In this document: positions 44,011 through 57,856 of the stretch, piece after piece | Layout of the letters: each line of letters opens with the position of its first letter | Position numbering within the stretch: the stretch's first letter is position 1 | Source: Vitis vinifera | Lineage: Eukaryota > Streptophyta > Magnoliopsida > Vitales > Vitaceae | Assembly (NCBI RefSeq): GCF_030704535.1 | Contig: NC_081810.1 | Coordinates: 5,985,501-6,049,500, forward strand | DNA: 64,000 bases | Direction of reading: 5' to 3' | Notes under the pieces: model-generated | What the model was told of the DNA's origin: nothing | Database searches by the model: none | The model's input: the letters and a program-made list of their open reading frames with translations, nothing else | Translations under genes and position numbers: made by a program

Positions 44011-47000
44011 TATATGGCTACTCTTTCCTTTCGATTTCCAAAGAAACTGATGTTCAGTTTGATGTTGGGGAGAGGGTACGTTAAGGATGCACAGCGAAAA
44101 CCATGAAGGTGATGCTTCCTTGATTTTCTCCTACATATTACCATCCCAAAGATTAATGATATTCATGTGTTCTTTGTTATATATCATTATCTTTCAATAT
44201 ATATTTTTGTTATCTGCTTAGTATAGGTTTTCAAATACATAAGATTCTGATTTAGGGTCCCTTTGATTTGCTTTTCTAGATAAGACACATAGTACAAGTG
44301 CCTTCAGTTTTATAAAATTTACATTGCCTGCCACTGTGAATCACAGAAAAGCTAATGAGCAAGTACTTGTGTGAGCTGCAAAGCTTCTTTCTCAATGGAA
44401 TTAGGGTTTGTTTCTTAAATTTCCAGGTTAACTGCAAACTAGTACTTCTACTAAAGTTCGAATGGTCAAGGAATCTGAAAAGGATCATGCAATGCTCTTA
44501 TGTTATATAAGCAGGATTTATATGACCTTTCTGACCATTGAGTTCCAAAGGATCCTGTGATGTCTGCTTGTTACATAGTTATTTATATGACCTTTTTGTC
44601 ACCATCTTTAGTTCTCTCTATACTTGGAAAGAGGCTCTCTCCCTCCTTCTACCAGCTTTTTCTCCAGGGATTTGATGGGTGCAAGCATGGTAACATATAT
44701 AAAACCATGGGCCTTTAGTTCTTCTTATGTTTCTCCAAAAATTCGTTTGGAACTCTGACTTTTGCAAAACTAAGTTTTCAATTTTTTCCTGCAATCAATC
44801 CTAAGATTTGAGCCGCTATTAATTGTGTGGATGAACAGTTTAATTTGCTGGAAGGGATTGTCCAGGACTTTTAGAAATCTGACCTTTCATAAAAGGGAAA
44901 AAGACTCCTATGGAGGAAAATGATCTTAGTTTGAAAAAGGTTGTGTGTGGTTCAGACATGTGAGATTGTACTCTCAAGATTTCAGAAAGCTTGTATTCCA
45001 ATAGGGATGAAACTACGATTATGTTACTTAAGGTTGTTAAGGAGTTTTCAGTGTGTTAATGGAAGACCTTGAGCTGTGAACACTACTACTTCACTTGATT
45101 CTGAAAGCATGGCCTGCATTTATGTGTGTCTTTGTAGGAAAAGGAGATTTGGGATGAGCAGAATGTTGATGGTGAAAGCCCTCTCTATGGAAATTAAATC
45201 AAAAGTGGCAATGCAAGAAGAAATTAAGGAAATGGAACTGATAAGAAAGAGCAACCACTTCAACCATAGTTGTTATTTTTCGAGTTTTGAATGAAACCTC
45301 TTTCCATTTCCATTTGATTTTTGTATCAAAATAGAGAAATTAAGTACAATATTCATGCCTCCATGGATGAAGAAAACCCACCATTAATTTGTAGTAACAG
45401 TCTTACAGGCATGGTGTTTCTTTTTTTTTTTGGCCTTTTTCCTGGTACTCTATTCTAAAATATCCCTGACTACAAAAGTTTTCATTGTGACATACGGTTT
45501 ACAGTCAGCTGTCTTAGAAAGAGTGTATTTTTCTTCCAAGAACTAGGTTTTCCTAGGTTCAGGAGGAGGAAGATGTGATAGTTGCAAGACTACTTCATGT
45601 AAACCATCTTTGTTTTCTGTCAAACTCCTTTTGCCTATAGTTACTGACAAATGCTGAATAAACTAGCTTTTCTGGTGATTGACAAAGAGAATCCAGGGAG
45701 AGAATGTTCCAACTAAATCAGGTTGGTATGAAATTTCATTTTTTTAATTTCTTTCTAAAAAAGAAATTTATTCAGATGGAAAATGAAGCATGAAAGTTGT
45801 GTCAAATGTCGCTTATTTTCTTCTACCCTCTCTTTTTTTTCTTTTTCTTTTTTTCTTTTTTTCTGATTTTCATTTCAGTTGTTTGCCTATTGGATTGAAC
45901 CCACATTGCCTAAACCTAGTAAAAATTTTGGAAAAAAAAAAAAAAAAAACCTTGATTGAAATGAAGTTGGAGCTGAGCTAGAGATATGTAGTTAGGACTG
46001 GATGGTCAGTGTCTGTCACATATATCTGACTACAAAAGACTCATTTTCCCATCAGAACAATTTACTTTCTTCCTAGGTAATTTTTGTATGGTGAAAGTTG
46101 AAACCAAGATAGCCCATTTCAAAACTGATTGAATAATTGAGCAATTGGGTCTGACAAGATGATAGGCCTCTAGGTTTTGAGTCATCCAACTTCAATCCTC
46201 AGAGAATTGTGGACTGATTAGCCATTTTGTCTGATCTGTTTGGAGATTTTGTCCTGTTTATTTATGAAAAAACATCCACATAATTATATTTACTATATGA
46301 AATTAAAATGATAATTCAAATATTTTTAATATAATAATAAAAAATATTAATAAATTAGAAAAAAACCAAATGAATAAAGTAAAGAATGAATGGGTTGATT
46401 GCATAACCACCTCTCTTTGTCTGCATTCTGCAAGTGGGTGACATCAGGTTATAATACTAAAGAAAAATCTATTAATGTAGAAAAGCGTTATGTAAATGAC
46501 CAAATTTAATAATGAAAGGGAGGAAGTATAATGGGTTTGGACTAGGATACTTATGTTTGTATTACAAGCTGGAAAAATGATTGAGTTGGACCAAAAATGA
46601 GGGGCTTTTTAAATCAATACTGATTAATAATTTCTTTCTTGGGTCATGAAGAATATTTATGTATTTTATTTTAATGAAAAAATAAAATAAAATTACAGTA
46701 GGTGTCATCTCATCTGCTACCCCTTCTGGATGGGTCTGAGTGGGGCCCAAGGCTAATAATAATGTACCATGAAAATGGACCCAATCCCCAAAAATTTAGC
46801 AGTGGGGTCCAAAGCTTTGTACCAGGCTCCCTTGCTCAAGTTGGGTACATGGGGTAAATGTCATACGACCCAGAGTCTCAGACCCATGCCCCATTCAAAG
46901 GTTCACACAAGATTTTCAATACTTTTTGGAACCCTAGGAAATCCTTATACAAAACCCACTTTCCAATTCCCATTGGTTTATGTAGATTGGTCAACAAAAA

Positions 47001-47080
47001 CAAGGCAAATTCAAATTCAAAGGGTCATTCTAATGCACAATTAGTGCCAACAATGTGAACTGTGAAGACCTCAAAAAACA

Positions 47081-47114
<34 letters not shown>

Positions 47115-48501
47115 GAGCAATGTGAAGGGTGACGTAGTAGGCACCAAATTATAGATGGTTTGACCTGTTTTTGTTGGGTCTGTACTAAAACGTTTCCATG
47201 GTTGTTTGAAGCCCTCCCTCTTGTGTAGCTCACATGTTTGCATGTGGGCCTTCAAATGCTCATATTCTCAACCCACATGATTTTCAAAATTTTTGTGTTA
47301 TAGCTTAAGTATGAGCTGAAAAGTGAGGTGCATTGTATATCAGCCTCTACACACCATGTGACTCTATTTTTGACCCATTACTTATATTTCTTTGACCATT
47401 CAAATCTCTGGCTCTTGGTCGACCCACAAAAATCCACCCTTATAAACCCTAAGCAGACCCAAAAATGTACAGCTATAGTCTTATTTAAAACCCAACATGG
47501 TCAGTTTTGGACAGTGGGTGATCTGATTTTGACATTCACAGTTTCACATGGAGATAATGAAAGCAATGGAAGTACAAGGGTGAGTTTTACAACAAAGATA
47601 TACATGATAAATTGGATAAAAATATATAAGCAGAAAGCAAACCAATTTCATCATGTGGTTGGTTCAGCAGAGCATACTGGTCTGAATTCAAACTTATGAG
47701 TAAACAAAGAGCATATTTTGAATTGAGGCCATGCTGTAAATTGAATCTTTCTGACTATTGGGGGCATGTGCATGTGAATCCAAACCTCTAGTTTTTCTAT
47801 GTATCCCCACTTGATCTAGGTATAATCTCAGAGCAGTTCTTAATACTATATCTTTCAAACCACAATCCCAGTAAAAGAAATATACAGGAGAAATAATAGA
47901 AGAAAGGTGTGGCATCCAAGCCATAAACATGAAGCATGAGTTCCAAAGCAGTGTTTAACTGTAAAAGAGAGGAAAAGAATGAGGGAGAGAGAGAGAGAGA
48001 GAGAGATTCTTTAACTATATGGTAAAAATGGGGTTGGGGATAGAGTTCAATTAAAGGAACATTTAACGCCCAGTATCCAGAATTGGGCATACCATGTGTG
48101 GGGAGACAGATATCTTGTATTCACTATGATTCACGAGGTTAAAATGTATTTGTTTTAGATGGGAAGGACTAGAATATGTGTTTGGGTGGGGCTGCATAAT
48201 GGAGCACCGTACAGGAGCTGCGTCATCCCGAAGAAATGATGGATCTCAAGGAGGAGAGAGGGAATTCAAGAACCAGGGGAAGGGAGGGGGGGTAGTACAG
48301 AGAGGAAGAAAATAATAAGGTCCTAAATGGGAGCATCCAATGTTATCATATGCCCATGGTACATGCAGCCATACAATCAAACACACAATTGAATTCATCA
48401 TATGGGTGGGGGTGGCCCGGTGGGTCTCTGCTGCTCTCAACACTAAATCAACACTCTCACCAAGTCCCACTACTCGTCTGCAGCACTGCTCACCACACCA
48501 T
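44011..48501. other. Downstream part of the MIR172 transcript unit and intergenic DNA
   Basis: 44.0-45.3 kb has genic base composition and may be the spliced 3' part of pri-miR172, but no protein-coding exon is recognisable. From 45.3 to 48.5 kb I see no gene. Poly-A and poly-T runs near 45430, 45840 and 45930 and GA/CT repeats near 47091 and 47985 are present. The last 400 bp are probably the RTFL promoter. Confidence 0.45.
47091..47114. repeat. (GA)n microsatellite
   Basis: About 12 GA units directly after a short (AT)n run. Confidence 0.85.
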
Positions 48502-48509
48502 TATAAATA
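48502..48509 (+). promoter_or_regulatory. TATA box of the RTFL gene
   Basis: TATAAATA lies 154 bp before the start codon. Transcription starting about 30 bp downstream would put the CT repeat within the 5' UTR. Confidence 0.65.
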
Positions 48510-48558
48510 CCAGCAAACCTCCCTCCCCACTACAAACCCAGTCTACCCTGGTCAATCA

Positions 48559-48614
<56 letters not shown>
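48559..48614. repeat. (TC)n microsatellite in the RTFL leader
   Basis: Nearly pure TC run of more than 25 units, with one interruption (TTTC) near its start, ending about 42 bp before the RTFL start codon. Confidence 0.9.
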
Positions 48615-48616
<2 letters not shown>

Positions 48617-48655
48617 CTTACTGTGTGTAGTTTCTGCTGATGCTCAGAGTTTTAC

Positions 48656-48913
48656 ATGGATGACAAATGGAAAGCATCGAAGAAGGAAGGTTCAAGCAGC
48701 CGTTCCTCTGCTTCCTCCAGTGCTTCTCTCATGAGGAGTTGCTCACAAAAGACCACTTGTTCCAAGTCCCCTCTCATGAGGAGTTTTTCACAAAAGAGCT
48801 CTTCCATCACGAGAAAGTGTAGTAACTTAGCCAAGGAACAGAAGGCCAAGTTTTACATCATAAAGCGTTGTGTTAGCATGCTTGTCTCCTCAAACAAGCA
48901 TGGAGATTCTTGA
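48656..48913 (+). CDS. RTFL: ROTUNDIFOLIA-like / DEVIL small polypeptide
   Basis: Single exon, 85 residues, ATG at 48656. RTFL/DVL proteins are small plasma-membrane-associated plant polypeptides; overexpression changes cell proliferation and organ shape. The C-terminal RTFL domain is clear: a Cys-containing stretch KCSNLAKEQKAKFYIIKRC followed by VSMLV, ending HGDS. The N-terminal half is a Ser/Lys-rich variable region. It contains a 45-bp in-frame duplication: CTCTCATGAGGAGT recurs at 48726 and 48771, giving LMRSCSQK and LMRSFSQK. Length is within the family range. The usual tryptophan after ML(V/C) is replaced by SSNK here. Confidence 0.88.
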   Translation: MDDKWKASKKEGSSSRSSASSSASLMRSCSQKTTCSKSPLMRSFSQKSSSITRKCSNLAKEQKAKFYIIKRCVSMLVSSNKHGDS

Positions 48914-51900
48914 AGGGAAGGGAAGGGGGCAAGCTATGTAGGCAGATCGAGTAAGGAGCAAATTCTCTCCTCTCCTCTCCTCTCACTCTCCCTATCCCCC
49001 TTCTTCCTTGGTGATGCCTCCTGGGTTTGTTTGAAAATCCAGATATGCTCTCTGCCATCCAATCAAGAAGAGATCAGTTTCATAGATTTTCCTTGTCTTT
49101 TTTTTTTTTTTTCCTTTGTGTATTGTAGATTTAAACTGTAACTTCAATTGAGTTGAGCTACAAAGTGTTTCACGTTGTGAGAAGAGATTAGTATAATATT
49201 ATTGAACAGTTTTCAATCAAACCTCAATACTAGAAAGAGTTATTACACTCCTCTTGATGCGTTTGTTTGAAGGATGTTGCATACTATCATCCCCATCTGT
49301 TTTCCTAGTCCTATTCTCTTATTTTTGTCTGGATGAGAGACAGAGAGGGAGAGATTCCCTTAAGCTGTTGGAACTACCAATATAATAGGACATGATTAGT
49401 AATTGGATCTGCATCGTAAATGCATCCCCATCTGCCCTCTTTTGGAAAAAAGAGGTGAATCGGGATCCGTTAAAAAGTGATATCATAGTATTTAAGGACT
49501 GCAGCTAAACCTTAGCTTCATTATAAAATAGGGAATGGCCCATCTCCAATTATTCTCCCTCCATTCATTCCCAACAAGAAGGTATTGCAACCCACCACAT
49601 GATAGAATCCCCTTCATAATTAACTGTATCAAGAACCATCCAGAATATCATGATTTGGGCCTTCTGATTTCAATCAATCCTTTCAATGGTGGCATGTCAA
49701 TTTCTAAGAATCTCCATCAACACAGGGTAGATGATGAAGATCGGACAATAGTTCACAAGAACTAGAAAAAAATATAACAGTTGTTAAGACATGTTTATTC
49801 TCCATCCTCCCACCTCCTACCAGCTCAAGCCTTTCCAACACAACTTCTTAGCCGAGATTCTTGCTGATCTAATACCTAGAAAGACCGGGCCGGACACTAA
49901 TGCATGTAGAAAACCTCATTAGCCTGGATTACTATCGGGAAAGCTCTAGCTAGCCTTCCCCAATAGAGCTTTTCCAGAAGTTATTAATGAGAGCTCTAGT
50001 AACTCCATACAGGGAGGTCTCACTGCTGAGATCCATGAACATCCTTGCTAACCAGAGCTCAAGTTTTTACCAAGACTCACCAATTCACTTATGGAAAATA
50101 ATGGACAAGGTTTCTGTAGCCAAGCAAAGCCCCATCTTGTTTATCAACCCTCATCCTTTCTGACCCTTTAGCCTAAACAGTATAAAGGATAACCTGAAAA
50201 AGGATTGTTGCGGGTCACTGGTCTGCACAACTTTCCCTTTTCTGATATTGGGACAGACCGTATAGATATAAGACCCTAAGGATGGCACAGACAGAGCTAA
50301 AAGAAAAAGATCATGAATTTGAAAATATTTTCTCGGTAGAATTTGGATCCTCCACCTTCACATTGATTGATTAATAAGTCTTCTCCACCAAAATCACCAT
50401 CATTATCATATAGTAAGTGCGTGACCAGACACATCGTGATCATTAAGTTCTTGGCCATCATAACGGAAATCTCAAGGAGAACCTGGTGTGTGAGCTCAAA
50501 TCTTTGACCAAGAAATGGCCACATTATTCCTTTTTTTATAAGCCCCATCTGGACAGCTCTGTTAGTAAGCCGTTATCGCTACAAATATAGATAATAAATT
50601 AACCCCAAAGCTAAACTATTCTAACCCAACTCAACATACCTACATATGCATGTAAAATTGAACCAGAAGCTAAGAAAACTGAAATCTTACTTTCACATCC
50701 CACATCCCCCATAGGCCATTTTAACATCCATCCATGAAATTTTAAAAAAGAAAATAAAGAAATTGAATAAAATGTAAATAAATCACCCTCTTGCAGAGCA
50801 GACAAATCAAGAAGAGGGAAACAAATGAAGTAGGTGATGGCATACCTTAGTAATAAGCCTCTCAAGACTGAGTTTCATGACCCTACTACAGCTTTTCTTT
50901 TATATATATACAAATGGCCCACTGCTTGTTTTTATATGGATGGGTTAGCTGGAACCAGAGGTCTGTGACTAGAACAGGGGCAATGCCGGACGAAATGATT
51001 CAGCAAGTTAGCTCCGAAACATAAACCAGAGAGTCCCACCATCAGACAACTATTTCCGTAGCCTAACATGTTACAGCTTCTTCCTCTCTGGCCTGATTTC
51101 CATGGTCCAAGTATAGGCCCTGATCTTCCGCATACCGGTTGCTTGAAATTCATCTGAACTAATGTATGCAGTCGTGGCAGTATTGCATACACAATTCAAG
51201 TTATCATGCTTTTAAAGTAGCACTCAACCCAGGTACGATTGATGACAAAAACTCACCATTCCATCAGAAAAGGAAAGAACTGATGAAGAGAATAAATATT
51301 TATATATATATACTGCAGCAGAAAGAGAATAATGACATGCAGATACAGTACATTTTTATATCAGAATAATTGCAAAAACCAATATTCTATAAAACAGCCT
51401 TCTCTTTTGTAGAGAAGACTGGAATGAAACAGCCTTAGCTGCATATCATCCAAGTACTCCTTTTGCATGTTCTGCATTGTCCCTGTAAATTTCCCATCCT
51501 GAATGTGACAGCTCAGAGACCACCACCCTTTATTTCATGGTCCCCTTGCACTCTTCTTCACTACTTCATTCTGATGCAAGCTCTGTACCGTTTTGGGAAA
51601 ATGATGATCTCTCCAAATGGACTACCTAATGCAAAAAATCAAAAGCCTTAATGCAATGTATTCCATCATTGAATTGAGAATCCATTTGGGGCATGCCCAG
51701 TTAAAATTGCTGAGACCCAACACCTGAAAGTGAACCAGAAGCATCAATTTTAAGCGTTCAGTGTAAAAGCTGATCAAGAATAAGTTGAAATCAGACAAAG
51801 TCTAACCCCCGGATAGCATCACACTGGGTTTTGATGAAGTACTTGTGATCAGTTTAAGCTGTGTCATTCAAGATCAATTCCGAGGTTGCAGTGCAAGGGA

Positions 51901-52802
51901 GTTATAATGGGGAAGGGTACTTGAGGGGTTTCGTGGCGGCGACGTGTTCATTCCCAAATCCAAACCATGATACTTCATTATTTTTTCATATATATATGGG
52001 TGGGGCTATGCCTCAGCAAAACAAGGCAATATTCAAATCTATTCCCAACCCTACTTCCGTTTTTAGAAAAAATTATAAATTCATCCTTAACCCATTTATT
52101 TTCGTCTCAAGTTCTTGAATTTTGTATGATTGAAATCAAGCTAAACACTTCGTAAAATAATAATACTGCACACGTTTTGCAGAGATCAAAGAAGAATCTA
52201 TTAAGTGTGATAGAATCAAATACATCTCTCCTAAAGTTATCTACACTCATAAGCTCCAAAACAATGATAAAATCGATGTTCAATAAATTTGATGAAGTAA
52301 TAATCTATATAACCTATTCCACTAAGTATTACTAATTGTTATATCGAAGAAGCTAAGATAAATCATCAAAATGCGTGGGAACAAAAATTTGTTATACAAC
52401 AAAGATTTAGAAAACATTATACCATAATGAAGGCATTATTAAAAGACTTTATTAGTGCGTTGTACTTTTTTTTCCTTCTATAATATTTCATCCCATTAAA
52501 TTTTAGCGGGAAGGTTGTTAATGAGAAGTCCTCAAATCACAACAGTGATCCAAGGAATTATTGTTAAGTATCTTTTAAGCGTGGAAGTGGAAGTCTATAT
52601 ATGAGAAGACATTTGGGGTTAGTTAAAAAGACAGAAAAAAAAGGATCATCTTTCTACTTCTTTTCTCATATCACTCTTAACCAGCCATTTTTATTGTTCT
52701 CTTTTTCATTTCACAACAAACAAGGATCGTTTACAAGCGTTATTGATATTCAAACCAGCTGCAATGAAACAAATAGTGGGGAAAACTAAATTCATGAGTT
52801 CA
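48914..52802. other. Gene-free spacer between RTFL and ZIP
   Basis: The first 300 bp are probably the RTFL 3' UTR. The rest has no open frame with family motifs on either strand. A CTCTC-rich block (48966-48990) and a T run near 49100 are the only low-complexity features. Ends in the 3' UTR of the ZIP gene. Confidence 0.5.
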
Positions 52803-54177
52803 CTAATCCCAAATCATAACAACAGCTATGACTCCCACCCCAGCAAGCACAGCAAGAAACTTGAAAAAGGGAGTGTCAAAATAAAGCTGAGTTTGTGGTT
52901 TGAAGCCCTTGGCAACGAGATGGTTGATGGCAACATAGATGAAAACCCCACAAGCAAGACCCATTGATATAGCATATATCCAATCAGCTGCCTTCCCTTG
53001 GGTTGTGGCATCTATGGCAATGCCTATTCCCACTCCGATGGGGCTCGAAACCGCAAAGGCAAAAGAATAGGCCGCAGTTGTCACAAATGGCCTCTTGGGT
53101 TTCATCCTCAGCAGTGCAATTCCCATTGCAATGGCTGCAAATATCTTGTGCAATGATATTGTCCACAGGTTCCTCCATGCTTCTGCCTTTGTACCTGAAG
53201 AACACAAACTTGTTAAGATGGAATCGGCTGAAGCTGCTAAACAAACAATCAAATCACAACCAAACGCATGATAGATTTTCAGGTTACCAAAAGAAAACCC
53301 ACAAACACACACACCCCTATATGAATATCAAATCAAGATAAGCCCACAAACAAGCTAGTACTGGGTTAATCAAAACTACCCAACCTTCAAAATATGGCTA
53401 CCAGTGCTAGGGGGAAGCTCAAACTTGATCTATATGCAAGTGTCAAATCTTTTGCACCCCATAACATAGCTAAGTAAATGTCAAAGTCTGTTAAATGACC
53501 AAATTTTTGTGCATAAATGAGAGCTTCCAAGGTAACACATGATGGTAGCAAGTTGTGTTTTTAAAGAGTTTACCTGAAACCCCGATGGCAATGCCCTCAA
53601 AAACTGAATGAAAACACAGAGCAAGGATGAGAAGCATGGTGTCCCCAAAAGATGTTGTCTGCAAGAATGCTGGGTTGAGACCCACAGGCACCTCTGTCGC
53701 ACCCTCCTCAGCAGCTTCCACTTTTGCCTCTCTTTCGCTACCCTTGGTAACAAAGATCACTATGCAATCTCCTAACATGGTGAGAAGATAACCCGCTGAT
53801 GCTAGCATGAAGGCAAAAGGGTATGCTTTTGCTGTGAGCTCTTCAAAAGTCTCATTGGAGTCGCTCAAGAAATGCATTAGAGAGGTCCCCAGGAAGACCC
53901 CGCCTGCAAACTGCGTGCCCAGCAGAAGAAAGCTCTCATTCCATCTATAGAAGTAAGGGGAAACTCCACCTGCAAAAGTGCTCACGAAGAGGATTATTAG
54001 ACACCAGATTTTCACCAAAATTAAACCTCTTTCATGCAAGTCTTCATCACCGCTGTTGCCATGGTCATCACCTCCATGAGCGTAGATAGTGGAGAATTTT
54101 AGAAGCAAAAGTGCTGTGATTAGCAAGGTTGACTTGAGAGCTTTGGAGGAAGGAACAGAGGCCATGAATGGGGTCAT
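52803..54177 (-). CDS. ZIP2: ZIP-family divalent metal transporter, ZIP2-like
   Basis: Membrane transporter for zinc and related divalent metals (ZIP2 in Arabidopsis is linked to Zn and Mn). Two exons, 53574-54177 and 52803-53194, joined in phase 1, encode 331 residues from the ATG at 54177; a second ATG at 54165 ([11 protein letters not shown]) aligns better with family starts and may be used. A signal-like hydrophobic N-terminus ending in AHGG is followed by eight predicted membrane segments. TM IV has the metal-site pattern in [12 protein letters not shown] and TM V has [15 protein letters not shown]. The loop between TM III and IV ([16 protein letters not shown] region) is charged but lacks the His-rich repeat of many ZIPs, as in the ZIP2/ZIP11 group. 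The C-terminus VVMIWD is typical of ZIP2. Confidence 0.92.
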
Positions 54178-55031
54178 CAAACTCTTCTTTTGGTTTGAAT
54201 CAGTTAATGTTACTAGGACAAATAGGAGAAGAAAGGGCTATGATAAAATAAAAAGCTAGATATCTCTCCCATTTCTGGTACTTCGCAGTACAGCATTGAC
54301 TTTCCAAGATTGTACTACACAAAATGGAATATCGCTACTATAAGAAAATAATCATACAATTAATACTAATCATCCATCATTGGGCCAGTGAGGGCGGAAT
54401 TTCCAGAGCAACAGCCCAGCCCAAAACTCATTCAACCCTAGAAATTTGGACCAGAAGACCCTGAGCTGTATTACATCATATAGGAGATATGACAAATAAC
54501 AGCATAGCATAAATTGCATACTATGACAAGGGTGATCAAAGCGATGACGAAACTAATGATGATGATGCTGGGTTTTAATCTGTTAACTTCCAACTTTTTT
54601 CTAAAGTAGCAGTGTGTTTTATTTAAAGCCTGTAGTATGCCTAAAGGCCATTTTTGCCCTGAAGTTGTAGTAGAATTCTCTAAAATATATTTGAGCCTCG
54701 TACCAGAATTGTGCCAGCACCCTCAAATTTTCTTCTTCTTTTTTTTTTTTTTTTTTTTTTTTTAAGGAAAAAAAAAAAAGTGACAACAGATAACCTAAGA
54801 ATGACAAACACAAATAATAAAGGATGAAAATGACTGAGGGGCTTGAAAACAAAGGACAAGGGTTAAAAATGGTAATCTAACAAAGTTGGTGTGTGCCCAT
54901 GATTTCATCACAAGAAGCCCAAGCAAAAATAAACAACTTTTCTAAAGTTTATACACATATATGCTGCAGCATTTATTATTTTCCAGTATGATAGATGATT
55001 GCATACACAGATTGTACTACTTTGAAAGCTA
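54178..55031. other. Intergenic spacer
   Basis: Probable ZIP promoter (54178 to about 54400) and 3' UTR of the SDIR1-like gene (from about 54900). In between is a 26-base T run at 54738-54763 next to an A run. No coding exon seen. Confidence 0.5.
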
Positions 55032-57856
55032 TTAAACCATTTCTGCATCATCTATTTCACTCTCCCTGCTCTCCTGCCATCCTGCCCCGACCCTAAATTT
55101 ACAGACAGGGCATGTGCCTTGTTGTCGCAGCCATGGATCAATACAGTTGGCATGGAACTGAAAATCATAATAGCAGTTACAAATGTCAAAATATAAAACA
55201 AATTGAATGGCATACATATCAAGATAAACTTCATTTCCAACCTAAAGTTAGATGCAAAGTAAGTGCAATGATAAGATTCAGCAAGAATTTTGGAGAACAT
55301 TCCTAGGAAAAGAGAGGAAGAACAAGCTTCAGGAGAGGCAACACATGTTCAAAAGTATGCTGCAGATGGATAGATAGAAAAAGGGGCATATATCATCCTC
55401 AAATGATGGAGAATAATTCATTAATTTTGCAGAGAATAGAGGAGTAATTGGCGAAATTTGACACTCTAGGGTAAAATTTCAAGAAAGATTATTTAAAAAA
55501 AAAAAAAAAAAAAATTGTTTGTAGCATTTGTGGTAATTAGCAAATAGTGCAACATGTTATCAAATTAAGTAAACAAAAATATTAAGCATGATCAAAGGCT
55601 TGAATAAAAAAATCCAATAATGCAAATGGGACATTAATGTGACATTCTGAACCAGATTCATCAACTTATATTATCACAAAGAAACAGAATAAATAAATAA
55701 ATAATTAGTGGCATCACAGTAAGAAGATGATGAACCTGGTGCAAGCATGGCAAGCTACGTACAAGCTCTCCCCTGTTGACTTGCTCCAAGCAAATGCTGC
55801 ATGTCAGTTCATCTTCTGAACCCTTCATGCTGCTGTCCCCCTTTCTAGAGTCTTGCCTAGCCTTCTCGTCAAACTGGAAGTGAGAAATTAAAAACAGTAC
55901 ACAAGAGAGTATCCATAATGATTAAGAAACAGATGCCCACTTCCTCTCCCAACCTCAATGCCCACATCTATATCCGCAAACAGACATGTACAATCAAAGA
56001 TGCTTTGTGAAACAAAATTAACAAAGGAAGTTTCTCCTATACTCAGTTCGACATTTACCCAGAGGGAATAAACTAGAGATTAAATGCAGGCATGAATGCT
56101 ATAACAGAAGTCCTATACTCAGTAAGGTATGGAGTGAGTGGATGAAAACACTGTTTATACTTTATATAACCTGTCTAGAGGTTCTCTATTAGATAAACTG
56201 TCCTAACAGCCAAATGAGCCCTCCACTGATTAATAACCATGAAATATAAACCTATTTTATGTTATACCATCTCCCTCAAGAAAGAAGGGTGGGTTGCAAG
56301 GTAGGAGGTTCAATGAAGAATTCTGGAAAGGCCAGTTTCTGACATATGAAACCTGACACGGAGACTTAAAGGGATTCCATGATCATAACTTCATCCAGTC
56401 ACCATGTTTATAATAAGAACTTTTTAATGAGGTATGCAGAACATGATTCTTATAATATTGCAACTTTTCTTTTCCTCTGGATTCTTACTTCTTAGCAACT
56501 GATAGAGTTTTAGGGATAATGTATTACCACCAGAACACCAGTAACTTGTCATTGCCTTATTATCACTCTCCATGTTCTTATTGGTCATGCAATCATACCT
56601 AAGAGAACAAAAGAAGAATACCTCAGCTGAGGCTGAAGAAGATGCAGCCTGTTGCATTGATGACCCCTCACTGTTAACAAATTCAAAATCATATCAAATC
56701 AATAGAATTCCCATTAAAAAAAAAAAGTGATTTCTCATCAAACCCCACAATACTCCTAGAGAACTTCAAAAAAATTGAAAATAATAATTCTTGATACATC
56801 ACATAAATTTGCAAGAAAATAGACTACCAATACAAATCCTCTCAAGTTACCTTTGTGGACCAGTGACCTTATACTTGTGAACAGGTAAAGCATTGATCTC
56901 TTCCTCACTCAGTGAAGTTGAGGAAGTATTATCAGAATCTAGTGATCTCAAGGTTTCATAATCTGTGGCAGAATGAATAATTCATGATAAGTGCAATTTC
57001 AAAATAAACCTCAGCTAGAACCTTCTGATAATTTCTAAAGAAATGCACGAATTCAACTTCAAGTTTGAAGCATGGCATATGTTGCACAATAATTGACTTG
57101 ACCATACCCAGGTCATCAAATTCGCGATCAAGAAGTGCAAGCTGGAGTCGCAATCCTTGTAATCGCCCTCTAGTTGCAAAAGCTATTGATGGTGGCATAC
57201 GCAAACGCAATTCAGTATGACCAAGTAGGCCACTGGCAGCTGCAGCATGAGCTTGGGCATGAGCTTGTAGTTGTTGACAAGTTGCATACATCCTCAAGCT
57301 CGTGGCCATAAAAAAGAACCCCACAACTAGCCAGAGCTACACATATAGATTTACATGAATACCTCTTCAATTGCTATTTAACAAATTATGCTTCAGAATT
57401 TTCAGAAAGACTAACATGCCCACATTAGATGCCAGTGAGAAAATACCAGAAAGTTTGGTGACATCTGATGAGAGTTCAAAATCATAAACAGCAAAAGCAC
57501 TGCCGAGCAAACAGATAAGGAATGGATTAGAAATGAGCACAACTAGAATAGTAAACAATGGAGATAGAGCAAATAGATTGGAAACATTACCTGTGACAAG
57601 AAAAGCCAGTGAATTAGTGTTAACTGGCCGAGCTGGATGAAGACGCTGATAGAAATAGGGAGAAGAATTGGCATCACAATGGATTATGTCTACCATTGCA
57701 TAATCTCAAATATATAATCACTGACATTGGAAAACACAGTACAATAAGACATATATATGCATGTGAGAGGAAACGCACCACTGCAGGTCTCTGAGGAATA
57801 AATCCTGGAAGTCCACTTTCTATATCTGCTCGAGACCCACGAAAAACAAAACTCAT
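55032..57856 (-). CDS. SDIR1: RING-H2 E3 ubiquitin ligase, SDIR1-like
   Basis: Membrane-anchored E3 ligase; in Arabidopsis SDIR1 is a positive regulator of ABA and drought signalling acting upstream of ABA bZIP factors. Eight coding exons, minus strand: 57779-57856, 57591-57645, 57447-57499, 57108-57336, 56851-56962, 56622-56670, 55736-55873 and 55032-55157. Phases agree and the total is 279 residues, against about 273 for SDIR1. N-terminus MSFVFRGSRADIESGLPGF, two membrane segments around residues 36-85, then the characteristic RMPPSIAFATRGRLQGLRLQ and SEEEINALPVHKYKV. RING-H2 spans about residues 217-257 (CSIC ... CLHQFHANC ... CPVC), split by an intron between HQ and FH. A TAG acceptor at 57887 suggests a leader intron, with the 5' UTR exon near 58750. 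Confidence 0.94.

Noticed and set aside
44276..45294. Short frames downstream of MIR172
   Set aside because: No recognisable domains. More likely the non-coding remainder of the pri-miRNA or spacer.
48246..48640. Overlapping frames across the (TC)n repeat
   Set aside because: They are Leu/Ser runs created by the dinucleotide repeat and overlap the RTFL promoter and leader.
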